A stretch of 13,221 bases of DNA from assembly GCA_031254155.1 (NCBI GenBank), contig JAIRVA010000139.1, positions 1-13,221 of the forward strand. The letters run 5' to 3'. The notes under the pieces were generated by a model, which worked only from the letters and a program-made list of their open reading frames with translations, did no database searches and was not told the DNA's origin. Below, in pieces: positions 1 to 5,721 of the stretch (its first letter is position 1; each line of letters begins with the position of its first letter). A program made the translations under genes and the position numbers. The DNA is from Propionibacteriaceae bacterium. Lineage in GTDB: Bacteria; Actinomycetota; Actinomycetes; Propionibacteriales; Propionibacteriaceae.

Positions 1-690
1 CGCCATGCGCGAACCGAGCGCCGCGCCGGTACAGTTGCACACCGCCATGCAGGCGCCGAGAGCCCAGAGTACGTGACCGGCCGTCCCGAGGACGACTAGC
101 GCCGCGACGTTGGTCGTCAGGTTAGCAAGTTTGGTCATTGTCGTCGCCTCCAGGAACCCGTACCCCAGAGCCGCGACCAGGCCAATCACGAAGAACACTC
201 CCGTACCCGGGCCGATCACGCCGTCCCACAGGCCGACGACGAGGCCGAGCGCGGCCGTCACCACCCAGTGTGCGCCGCCGGTGTGTTTGAGCCGGGTCCG
301 TTGGCCGAGTTGTGGGCGCCGCCAGGTGTAGAGCCCGATGCCGGCGACGACCACGGCCATGACCGGCAGGAAGAGGGTACGCGAGACGTATTGGACGAGG
401 TTCGCCCCGACCGTCGAGCCGCCGTACGCGGCCGCGATGAGGACGAGCGTCGTCGGCCAGTGGATCTTGACCTTGGAGAGGTACGTCCCGGCGGCCATCG
501 TCGTACCCGCCACCGACGACAACTTGTTCGTACCCGACACCGTCGCCACCGGCGTCGTGGCCGGCAGCCCGATCAGCAGCGATGGCAACTGGATGATCCC
601 GCCGCCCCCGACCACCGAGTCGACCCAGCCCGCCACCAGCGCGGCGAGACAGAGCAAGACGACGGTCAACAGGGGTACTTGGTCGATCAC
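1..690 (-). CDS. TauE/SafE-family membrane transporter, 3' end missing
   Basis: Reverse-strand translation from GTG at 690 gives 230 residues still open at the window edge; the family is usually about 250-260 residues. Both halves of the TauE/SafE repeat are visible: DSVVGGGGIIQLP (residues 24-36) followed by GTNKLSS (53-59), and DGVIGPGTGVFF (156-167) followed by TKLANLTTN (186-194). Hydrophobic segments lie near residues 6-22, 80-97, 106-121, 144-158, 162-176 and 196-215. Members are integral inner-membrane proteins, often assigned to sulfite, sulfoacetate or other organic anion export; the substrate cannot be read here. I chose GTG at 690 because a TATAGT box ends 7 nt before it and no Shine-Dalgarno is present; GTG at 699 is the alternative. 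It is divergent from the ABC operon. Family call is firm, substrate unknown. Confidence 0.9.
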   Translation of the reverse strand, partial: MIDQVPLLTVVLLCLAALVAGWVDSVVGGGGIIQLPSLLIGLPATTPVATVSGTNKLSSVAGTTMAAGTYLSKVKIHWPTTLVLIAAAYGGSTVGANLVQYVSRTLFLPVMAVVVAGIGLYTWRRPQLGQRTRLKHTGGAHWVVTAALGLVVGLWDGVIGPGTGVFFVIGLVAALGYGFLEATTMTKLANLTTNVAALVVLGTAGHVLWALGACMAVCNCTGAALGSRMA

Positions 691-697
691 ACCCGTC

Positions 698-703
698 ACT
701 ATA
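698..703 (-). promoter_or_regulatory. -10 element TATAGT, leaderless transporter mRNA
   Basis: On the minus strand TATAGT is followed by 7 nt and then GTG at 690, so transcription would begin at or next to the start codon. There is no Shine-Dalgarno between box and start. No clear -35 is seen. Leaderless starts are common in actinobacteria; that this one is leaderless is inferred from spacing. Confidence 0.5.
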
Positions 704-764
704 GCGCGGGCCGGTTCGTCGAACGGGGAAACCCCCCGCGCCCGCCAGCCCTGCGCGCGAGGTC

Positions 765-770
765 TATAGT
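765..770 (+). promoter_or_regulatory. -10 element TATAGT upstream of the ABC operon
   Basis: TATAGT (5 of 6 matches to TATAAT) lies 6 nt before an ATG at 777, the same geometry as the divergent transporter promoter and the epimerase promoter at 4620. A start site near 777 would give a leaderless message opening with the 8-codon mini-ORF, with the ABC ATPase start at 807 about 30 nt downstream. No good -35 hexamer is seen 16-18 nt upstream. Confidence 0.45.
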
Positions 771-776
771 CGAAGT

Positions 777-803
777 ATGACTACTGAATATGCAAGGGTT
801 TGA
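777..803 (+). other. Upstream mini-ORF in frame with the ABC ATPase
   Basis: ATG at 777 opens MTTEYARV and closes at TGA 801-803. It is in the same frame as the ABC ATPase, whose GTG start at 807 comes one codon after the stop. The AAGGG (794-798) that probably serves the GTG lies inside it. It could be a short regulatory leader allowing reinitiation, or the remnant of a longer N-terminus interrupted by a nonsense codon. Translation is not demonstrated. Confidence 0.3.
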
Positions 804-806
804 CCG

Positions 807-1670
807 GTGGATAACGCTCTGGAGGTACAGGGCCTCTGCAAGACTTACGACAACTTCGCTTTAAGTAACGTCTCGTTTTCATTGCCAGTGGGACAGATCA
901 TGGGGTTCGTCGGGCAGAACGGCGCCGGCAAGACGACAACAATTCGTTGCATCCTCAACATGGCGGTGCGCGAGCGCGGTCTTATCACGATTTTCGGGCG
1001 CGACAACATCAAGGACGAGCTGGCGGTCAAGCAGGAGTTGGCGGCGGTGTTCGACGAGATCTTCTTCGTGGACACGTGGCGCGTCCGCGAGGTGGAGAAG
1101 GCAGTCAAGGGCTTTTACAGCCAGTGGGATGCCTCGCTCTATGACATGTTTATCAGGGAGTTCGAACTCCCGCTCGACCGGCAGGTCAAGGCGCTGTCCC
1201 GCGGTATGAAGATGAAGCTGATGTTGGCCGTGGCGATGTCTCACGGTGCGAAACTCCTGATCCTCGACGAGCCGACCAGTGGTCTTGACCCGGTGGCCCG
1301 TGAGGAGTTGCTGGAGATTCTGCGGGACTACGTCGCCGGCGGGGACAAGAGCGTGTTCTTCTCCACGCACATCACCTCCGATTTGGAGCGGATCGCGGAT
1401 CTTGTCACGCTGATCGACCACGGCCAGATTTTCCACACCGGCCCGAAGGACGCGTTACTGGAGCATTTCCTGGTCGTCAAGGGCGGACGGTCGGATCTGA
1501 CCGAGGATCTGAAACGGAAAGTCATCGGTGTGTCGACGACGGCCACGGGCTTCAATGGCATGATCCGGGCCAGTGACTCGGCGGCGCTGCCCCCGGGTAT
1601 CGAGACCGAGGCGCCGGCCATCGATGAGATCCTGGTCCACATCAGCAAGGGGGAGGCGCATCATGAGTAG
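807..1670 (+). CDS. ABC transporter ATP-binding protein (YtrB-like)
   Basis: This 287-aa protein is the ATPase subunit of an ABC-2-type exporter. Residues 5-225 form the nucleotide-binding domain: Walker A GQNGAGKT (36-43), signature LSRGMKMKL (130-138), Walker B LLILDEP (150-156) and H-loop STH (186-188). The segment after Walker A reads AVFDE near 80-84, where a Q-loop glutamine is expected and not obvious. The last 60 residues are a variable tail. Start GTG at 807 has AAGGG 8 nt upstream. The stop codon overlaps the permease start by 8 nt, indicating translational coupling and one complex at the membrane. The domain resembles YtrB/BcrA-type exporters, often linked to cell-envelope stress or antibiotic resistance. 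No GntR-type regulator is adjacent, so the substrate is open. Confidence 0.93.
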   Translation: MDNALEVQGLCKTYDNFALSNVSFSLPVGQIMGFVGQNGAGKTTTIRCILNMAVRERGLITIFGRDNIKDELAVKQELAAVFDEIFFVDTWRVREVEKAVKGFYSQWDASLYDMFIREFELPLDRQVKALSRGMKMKLMLAVAMSHGAKLLILDEPTSGLDPVAREELLEILRDYVAGGDKSVFFSTHITSDLERIADLVTLIDHGQIFHTGPKDALLEHFLVVKGGRSDLTEDLKRKVIGVSTTATGFNGMIRASDSAALPPGIETEAPAIDEILVHISKGEAHHE

Positions 1671-2328
1671 GACGATGTGCGCGGTGAAACTCGACTATTA
1701 CGCCGGCAAGTCGATGTTGCGGATGACCGCGGGCCTGGCGGTCATCGCGATCATCATCGGCCTGGTAGCCCACGGTCCGGAGTACGCGATGCTGTTCACC
1801 ATGGTCTTCGGCGTGACATCGTGCGGGTCGGTCTTTTCCGTGCACGAGAAAAGCCACAGCGACAAGCTCTACGGCATATTGCCGCTGAAGAAGAGCGAGA
1901 TGATCAGGGGCCGTTATCTGTACGGTCTGGCTATCGGCGTGGTGTACATCGCTTTCGCCGCTCTCCTGGGTTTTGTGATGTGGCAAGTCATGGGAGCCGA
2001 CACCATGACCCCGCTCACGTACTGGGGTGCGCTCGGGATCGGGTTCGCGTACTATGGTTTCGCTATGGGGGTGGCGTACCCGATTTACTTCAAGTTCTCC
2101 TTCTCCAAGGCCTACATTGTGACGATGCTGCCCATGTACATCCTCGCGGTACTGGTCATGGTTCTCACCCGTAAGTACACCAGCTTTATCAGCGACGTGA
2201 GCCAGTTCGTGCACTTCTTCGCCGACCACGTGTACCTGGCCCCGGTCTTCGGCTTCGGGGGCGGGCTGGTCTTGCTGGGAGTTTCCCTGCTGATCGCGAA
2301 CGGTATTTACACCCGCCAGGAAATCTAG
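1663..2328 (+). CDS. ABC-2-type permease subunit
   Basis: This 221-aa integral membrane protein starts at ATG 1663, inside the 3' end of the ATPase gene, behind a purine-rich AAGGGGGAGG. About six hydrophobic segments are visible, near residues 17-33, 37-52, 85-107, 123-143, 152-168 and 192-213. The loop DKLYGILPLKKSEMIRGRYL (about residues 67-86) matches the LP-x-K/R-x2-x2-GRYL pattern of ABC-2 permeases that pair with YtrB-like ATPases. It would form the membrane channel for the preceding ATPase, probably as a dimer. Overlap and strand make an operon clear. Substrate and direction are inferred from family (export). Nothing suggests truncation. Confidence 0.88.
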   Translation: MSRTMCAVKLDYYAGKSMLRMTAGLAVIAIIIGLVAHGPEYAMLFTMVFGVTSCGSVFSVHEKSHSDKLYGILPLKKSEMIRGRYLYGLAIGVVYIAFAALLGFVMWQVMGADTMTPLTYWGALGIGFAYYGFAMGVAYPIYFKFSFSKAYIVTMLPMYILAVLVMVLTRKYTSFISDVSQFVHFFADHVYLAPVFGFGGGLVLLGVSLLIANGIYTRQEI

Positions 2329-2343
2329 AAAAGGAGTCCGGCA

Positions 2344-2580
2344 ATGCATCCGGTTATCATCATTATTGTCGTTGTGGTCGTGATTCTGGTTGTCAACGTG
2401 GTGAGAATCGCGGTGAAGTCGTCGCGGTCGCACTTTGAGTGCCCGGCCTGCGGTGAGCATTTCCAGGCGAGCTTCGCCCAGAGCTTCTTCACCGCGCACA
2501 GCCTCGGCGGACAGTACCACCTGACGTGTCCGAAGTGCGGCCAGACCGGCCTGATGACATCCCTACCCGGCAAACAGTAG
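2344..2580 (+). CDS. One-TM zinc-ribbon small protein
   Basis: This 78-aa protein begins 15 nt after the permease stop, with AAAAGGAG about 8 nt before ATG 2344. Residues 4-21 are a run of I and V forming one membrane helix. A basic linker follows (VRIAVKSSR), then two CPxCG knuckles: CPACG at 33-37 and CPKCG at 62-66, separated by about 25 residues. That is a classic four-cysteine zinc ribbon, likely on the cytoplasmic side. I do not recognise a named family. Its place as third gene of the ABC operon suggests an accessory role in the exporter. Its last 17 codons are duplicated with changes at 4530-4583, beyond the ATPase/DUF4276 module, so the gene has a paralogous or recombinant remnant nearby. 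Confidence 0.8.
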   Translation: MHPVIIIIVVVVVILVVNVVRIAVKSSRSHFECPACGEHFQASFAQSFFTAHSLGGQYHLTCPKCGQTGLMTSLPGKQ

Positions 2581-2591
2581 GCCGGGGTGCC
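2527..2591 (+). repeat. Direct repeat copy A (3' end of zinc-ribbon gene)
   Basis: This 65-bp stretch holds the last 17 codons and stop of the zinc-ribbon gene plus 11 nt of 3' flank. It matches 4530-4594 at 60 of 65 positions with no gap. Weaker similarity with a 1-nt gap continues a few bases upstream. The pair brackets the ATPase/DUF4276 module. Confidence 0.9.
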
Positions 2592-2620
2592 AGGTCCCAA
2601 GTGGGGGAGCATCCCGGTTT
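2582..2620 (+). terminator. Terminator-like hairpin after the ABC operon
   Basis: CCGGGGTGC (2582-2590) pairs with GCATCCCGG (2609-2617) with one G-T pair. A shorter TCCC/GGGGA stem sits inside the loop, and TTT follows. The U-tract is too short for a textbook intrinsic terminator, but position just after the zinc-ribbon stop supports termination of the ABC operon. Confidence 0.5.
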
Positions 2621-2674
2621 GGTGACAGAATAGGAGTCGTCGCGACAGGTCCGCCACGCCGAAGGAGGTGTTCG

Positions 2675-3865
2675 ATGTCGGAGGGTCATCCGGTAATCGA
2701 AAGACTGCACGTCGAGAACTACCGAGTGCTTCGCAATGTTACTTTCGACCAACTGACCCCGCTGACGGTCTATTTCGGCCCGAACGGCTCGGGGAAGTCG
2801 ACAGTTTTCGATGTTTTCGCCTTCCTCAACAGCGCCGTTTCCCAGGGGTTGCGGAAGGCCTGCGACGACCGGAACGGGATCGGGCAAATCCGCAGCAAGG
2901 GCAGCGCCGGGCCGGTGGTCATTGAGCTCAAGTACCGGCAGGCCAAGGGTGAACGTCTCATTACATATCATGTGGAGATTGGCGACCGGGCTGGCCGACC
3001 GGTCGTGGAGATGGAACGGCTCGCCTGGTCGACGGCACCCGGGTCTGGACGGCCGAAAGACATTGTCCGCTTCAAGAATGGCGAGGGTACGGTCTACGAC
3101 GATACGGATGGTACCTCCCGTCCGGAGAAGCTTGAAGCGCCGGACTGGCTCGCCGTGTCAGCCTTGGGTCAGTTGCGCCGACATCCAAACGTGGTCGAAC
3201 TGCGACGTTTCATTACGGGGTGGTACTTGTCGTACGTCTCCGCCGAGCAGACGCGGACGACACCGGCGGTTGGTCCAGCCGAGCAACTGTCGCGGAGTGG
3301 CGACAACCTCCCTAACGTGTTGCAGTACCTGCAGGAGAACGACCCGGATCGGTTGGAGCGGGTGTTCGCCGCGCTCCGAGACCGGGTACCGCAACTGGAA
3401 AGCCTAAGTGCTTCACCGTTGCCCGATGGCCGGTTGATGCTGCAACTTAAGGACCGGCCGTTCGCCGAGCCCGTGCTGTCGCGGTTCGCATCGGATGGCA
3501 CCCTCAAGCTGCTGGCCTACTTGGCGGTGCTGTACGGCGCTGACCTCCCCGCCATCATCGGCATTGAGGAACCGGAGAATCAGCTTCACCCCAAGCTGCT
3601 CGCGCCCCTGGCCTCGGAGTTGCGCAGAGCGGCGGCCGACTCGCAGGTGTTTGTGACGACTCACTCGCCGTACCTGCTCGATGAGATGCAGCCGGATGAA
3701 GTGTGGTTGCTGAACCGTGGTAACGATGGCTTCACCCGGACGACCCGGGCGAGTTCGGTCGAGCAGATCCTCCACATGCTGAACGCGGGGGCCAAGCTCG
3801 GTGATCTGTGGATGGAGGGCTACTTTCCTGGGGCCAGCCCTTTCGCCAGTCCGGCCACGCGATAG
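2675..3865 (+). CDS. RecF/OLD-like AAA ATPase, putative defence sensor
   Basis: This 396-aa protein has the AAA_15/AAA_21 layout of SMC/RecF-like ATPases. It opens with LHVENYRVLRNV (11-22), then Walker A GPNGSGKST (35-43). A variable middle follows (about 60-265), then signature-like FASDGTLKLLAYL (271-283), Walker B IIGIEEPEN (294-302) and FVTTHSPYLLD (326-336). Its C-terminus has no TOPRIM nuclease domain, unlike full-length OLD proteins. The next gene, 7 nt downstream, encodes a TOPRIM-like DUF4276 protein, so the pair looks like a split OLD. AAGGAGG at 2662-2668, 6 nt before ATG 2675, is a near-perfect ribosome-binding site. Sensor function by analogy with PARIS (AriA/AriB) and related ATPase-TOPRIM pairs is inferred. 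The module lies between two copies of a gene tail, a sign of acquisition. Confidence 0.88.
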   Translation: MSEGHPVIERLHVENYRVLRNVTFDQLTPLTVYFGPNGSGKSTVFDVFAFLNSAVSQGLRKACDDRNGIGQIRSKGSAGPVVIELKYRQAKGERLITYHVEIGDRAGRPVVEMERLAWSTAPGSGRPKDIVRFKNGEGTVYDDTDGTSRPEKLEAPDWLAVSALGQLRRHPNVVELRRFITGWYLSYVSAEQTRTTPAVGPAEQLSRSGDNLPNVLQYLQENDPDRLERVFAALRDRVPQLESLSASPLPDGRLMLQLKDRPFAEPVLSRFASDGTLKLLAYLAVLYGADLPAIIGIEEPENQLHPKLLAPLASELRRAAADSQVFVTTHSPYLLDEMQPDEVWLLNRGNDGFTRTTRASSVEQILHMLNAGAKLGDLWMEGYFPGASPFASPATR

Positions 3866-3872
3866 GACCGCC

Positions 3873-4477
3873 ATGTTGCTGCATGTGCTGATGGAGGAAC
3901 CCTCGATGCGACCCGTCGTCGAGCGGGTCGTGAAGACCGTCTGTCCCGACGTCGAGTGGACCTCGGTCGAGTTCCGTGGAAAACATGATTTGTTGAAGAA
4001 AGTCGAGGCCCGCTTTCGGGTTATCGCACATGGGCCAATAGCACGGAGGTACGCGTGTTGGTGCTCGTCGACCGGGACGATGACGACTGTATTGAACTGA
4101 AGAAGCAACTTGAGCTGGCTGCCGTGCGCAGCGGTCTACCCACGTTGACTCGCCACGCCGACCGCGCGCCCATTGTGGCCAGTCGAATTGTGTGCGAGGA
4201 GTTGGAGGCGTGGTTCTTCGGTGATTTTCCAGCCCTGCACCAGGCGTACCCCCGGTTGCCGGAAACGCTGACTGGCAAGTCAAAATATCGCGATCCCGAT
4301 GCGATCCGAGGGGCGGCGGAACAGCTTGAGCGACTGTTACAGCGGGCGGGGTGCTTCCGGGTTGGTGTGTCGAAACTGGATGTGGCGACAGCGGTCGCTC
4401 CACACATGGACGTGACGAACAACCGGTCCGCCAGCTCCCAGGCGTTCGTCTCCGGTCTACGGCGGCTCGTTGAGTAG
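3873..4477 (+). pseudogene. DUF4276 (TOPRIM-like) gene broken by a 1-nt deletion
   Basis: Two overlapping frames together make one DUF4276 protein of about 201 residues. The first, from ATG 3873, gives HVLMEEPSMRPVVE, the TOPRIM-type N-terminal Glu motif, through VEARF near 4016, then runs out of frame to a stop at 4100. The second frame (2 mod 3) supplies GYRTWANSTEV, then VLVLVDRDDDDC, the TOPRIM Asp motif, then ELEAWFFGD, KYRDPDAIRG and APHMDVTNNRS, ending at 4477. One extra G in the GGG run at 4018-4020 would join the frames exactly as ARFRGYRTW. No canonical -1 slippery heptamer is present, so a deletion or sequencing error is likelier than programmed shifting. GTG at 4055 with GGAGG at 4045-4049 could start a 140-aa C-terminal piece. 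Intact, it would be the nuclease-like effector of the preceding ATPase. Confidence 0.82.
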
Positions 4478-4529
4478 GTGAAACAGCATCCGCTCACGGT
4501 TGGCGAGGAAGTCACTGGCGACCTGGCAG

Positions 4530-4594
4530 TGCCCGAAGCGCGGCCAGACCGGCCTGATGACCTCGCTGCCCGGCAAACAGTAGGCCGGGGTGCC
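4530..4594 (+). repeat. Direct repeat copy B: remnant of a zinc-ribbon gene
   Basis: This 65-bp segment matches 2527-2591 with five substitutions. Read in the parental frame it encodes the last 17 residues of the zinc-ribbon protein and the same stop (4581-4583). Four of the five differences are silent; the fifth changes the last zinc-binding Cys to Arg. That pattern means the copy diverged while coding and was later truncated, not that it arose as a fresh duplication. No start or upstream ORF remains. The stretch 4478-4520 before it resembles nothing I recognise. Confidence 0.88.
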
Positions 4595-4619
4595 GTGCGC
4601 CAACCCCTCGTGACTCGGC

Positions 4620-4625
4620 TATATT
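4620..4625 (+). promoter_or_regulatory. -10 element TATATT, leaderless epimerase mRNA
   Basis: TATATT is followed by exactly 7 nt and then ATG 4633, the same spacing as at 698-703. No Shine-Dalgarno is present before the ATG. This supports ATG 4633 over the in-frame TTG at 4624, which lies inside the box. Confidence 0.5.
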
Positions 4626-4632
4626 GCGTGCT

Positions 4633-5505
4633 ATGAAGATTTTATTGGCCGGGGCGTCGGGCATGATCGGTACGGCACTCAAGGGCGAACTCTCCCGGCG
4701 CGGCGATGCGGTCCGGGTCCTCGCGCGGGATGACTCGGGCGACTACCGCTGGGACGGCCGGGCGGTGGAGCCGGCGCCCGTCGAGTGGGCCGACGCGGTG
4801 GTGTCGCTCAGCGGGGCGAGCCTGACCAAGCTGCCGTGGACCTCCGCGTACCGCCGCCTCATCCTCACCTCCCGCGTCGACGCGACGGCGGCGCTGGCCC
4901 GCGCGATCACGGGTGCCCCGTCACCCCCGCGCGTCTGGGTGTCTGGATCCGCGGTCGGGATCTACGGTGATCGCGGGGACGCGGAGTTGGACGAGTCGGC
5001 GACGGGCGGTACGGGCTTTCTGGCGGACGTCGTACGCGCCTGGGAAGGCGCGACGGCGGCAGCCCAGGGAACAACACGAGTGGTGAACGCGCGGACGGGC
5101 ATCGTGCTCGGCGCGGCCGGCGCGTTGGCGCCGCTCGTCCGGACGACGCGGCTGGGCCTCGGTGCGCGGATCGGTCCGGGGACGCAGTGGTGGGGCTGGG
5201 TGTCGCTGGAGGACGAGGTACGAGCGATCACGTTTGCCCTTGATCACGAGGAATTGGCGGGTCCGGTCAACCTCGTCGGCCCCGTACCCGCCACCGCGTC
5301 CACCATCACCCGGGCCGTCGCGGCGGCCCTGCGGCGCCCGCACCGACTGGTGATACCGGCGTGGGCCATCCGCCTGGCGATGGGTGCGGCCAGCGAGCTG
5401 CTGCTCGACTCCCAGCGGGTCCGGTCGGGCAAGCTGCTGGCGGCCGGGTACGAGTTCCGCCACCAGACGCCCGACTCCGCCCTCGCCGCCCTCGGCCTAG
5501 CCTAA
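4633..5505 (+). CDS. TIGR01777-family NAD(P)-binding epimerase-like protein
   Basis: This 290-aa protein is an extended short-chain dehydrogenase of the TIGR01777/YfcH type. The Rossmann motif GASGMIG is at 7-13. VVSLSGASL at about 55-63 is the family's VxLxGA loop, and SGSAVGIYGDRGD and the GTQWWGWVSLEDEVRAI stretch are family hallmarks. The C-terminal 50 residues fit DUF1731. The YxxxK catalytic pair of ordinary epimerases is replaced by AVGIYG, as usual in this family. The physiological reaction is unknown even in model organisms, though plant and cyanobacterial relatives have been tied to cell division. Start chosen at ATG 4633 because of the TATATT box 7 nt upstream. It is a monocistronic backbone gene with very G/C-rich third positions. 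Confidence 0.9.
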   Translation: MKILLAGASGMIGTALKGELSRRGDAVRVLARDDSGDYRWDGRAVEPAPVEWADAVVSLSGASLTKLPWTSAYRRLILTSRVDATAALARAITGAPSPPRVWVSGSAVGIYGDRGDAELDESATGGTGFLADVVRAWEGATAAAQGTTRVVNARTGIVLGAAGALAPLVRTTRLGLGARIGPGTQWWGWVSLEDEVRAITFALDHEELAGPVNLVGPVPATASTITRAVAAALRRPHRLVIPAWAIRLAMGAASELLLDSQRVRSGKLLAAGYEFRHQTPDSALAALGLA

Positions 5506-5532
5506 GCGGCGACCCCCCACTTTCCCCACGAT

Positions 5533-5601
5533 CCTCCGCGAAAGCATGAAAACGCGCCAAAGACCGGCCAAAAAGTTACCGTTTTCATACTAACGCGGAG
5601 G
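5533..5601. repeat. 22-nt-arm imperfect inverted repeat
   Basis: CCTCCGCG (5533-5540) plus ATGAAAACG (5546-5554) mirror CGTTTTCAT (5580-5588) plus CGCGGAGG (5594-5601). Five mostly unpaired bases lie inside each arm (5541-5545, 5589-5593) and the loop is 25 nt. The inner arm is AT-rich, unusual in this region. It lies 28 nt after the epimerase stop. It could be an extended terminator stem, a protein-binding palindrome, or a small mobile repeat. No gene is present. Confidence 0.7.
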
Positions 5602-5635
5602 GAGACGGGGGCCGGGGGCAGTACACAGAAAGTAC

Positions 5636-5667
5636 GGGGGCGCGGCGCCCGTAGACGCCGCGCCCCC
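5636..5667. terminator. Strong GC hairpin between convergent genes
   Basis: GGGGGCGCGGCG (5636-5647) and CGCCGCGCCCCC (5656-5667) are perfect 12-bp complements around an 8-nt loop. There is no U-tract on either side, as is common for terminators in high-G+C actinobacteria. Its place between the convergent epimerase and dhaK suggests a bidirectional transcription block. Confidence 0.65.
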
Positions 5668-5685
5668 GCTGGTGGTTGCTGCCCG

Positions 5686-5711
5686 CCCGCGTACCGTCAC
5701 TGGTACGTGGG
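5686..5711 (-). terminator. Hairpin just downstream of dhaK
   Basis: CCCGCGTACC (5686-5695) pairs with GGTACGTGGG (5702-5711) apart from one mismatch/wobble, around a 6-nt loop. It starts 10 nt past the dhaK stop on the minus strand. No U-tract follows. It probably acts with the 5636-5667 hairpin to end the dhaLK message. Confidence 0.5.
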
Positions 5712-5721
5712 CGCGGGTTGG

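Noticed and set aside
268..780. Plus-strand frames of 143-170 codons in the first 780 bases
   Set aside because: They lie opposite the TauE/SafE gene, whose reverse-strand translation is clearly conserved; the plus-strand translations are charged, repetitive shadows.
2344..2400. Simple-sequence repeat in the run of ATC, ATT, GTC and GTG codons
   Set aside because: The bases vary; it is a Val/Ile membrane helix, not a tandem repeat.
4012..4024. Programmed -1 frameshift in the DUF4276 gene
   Set aside because: The local codons TTT CGG GTT do not form an X-XXY-YYZ slippery heptamer, and no strong stem or spaced Shine-Dalgarno follows at the right distance. An indel is simpler.
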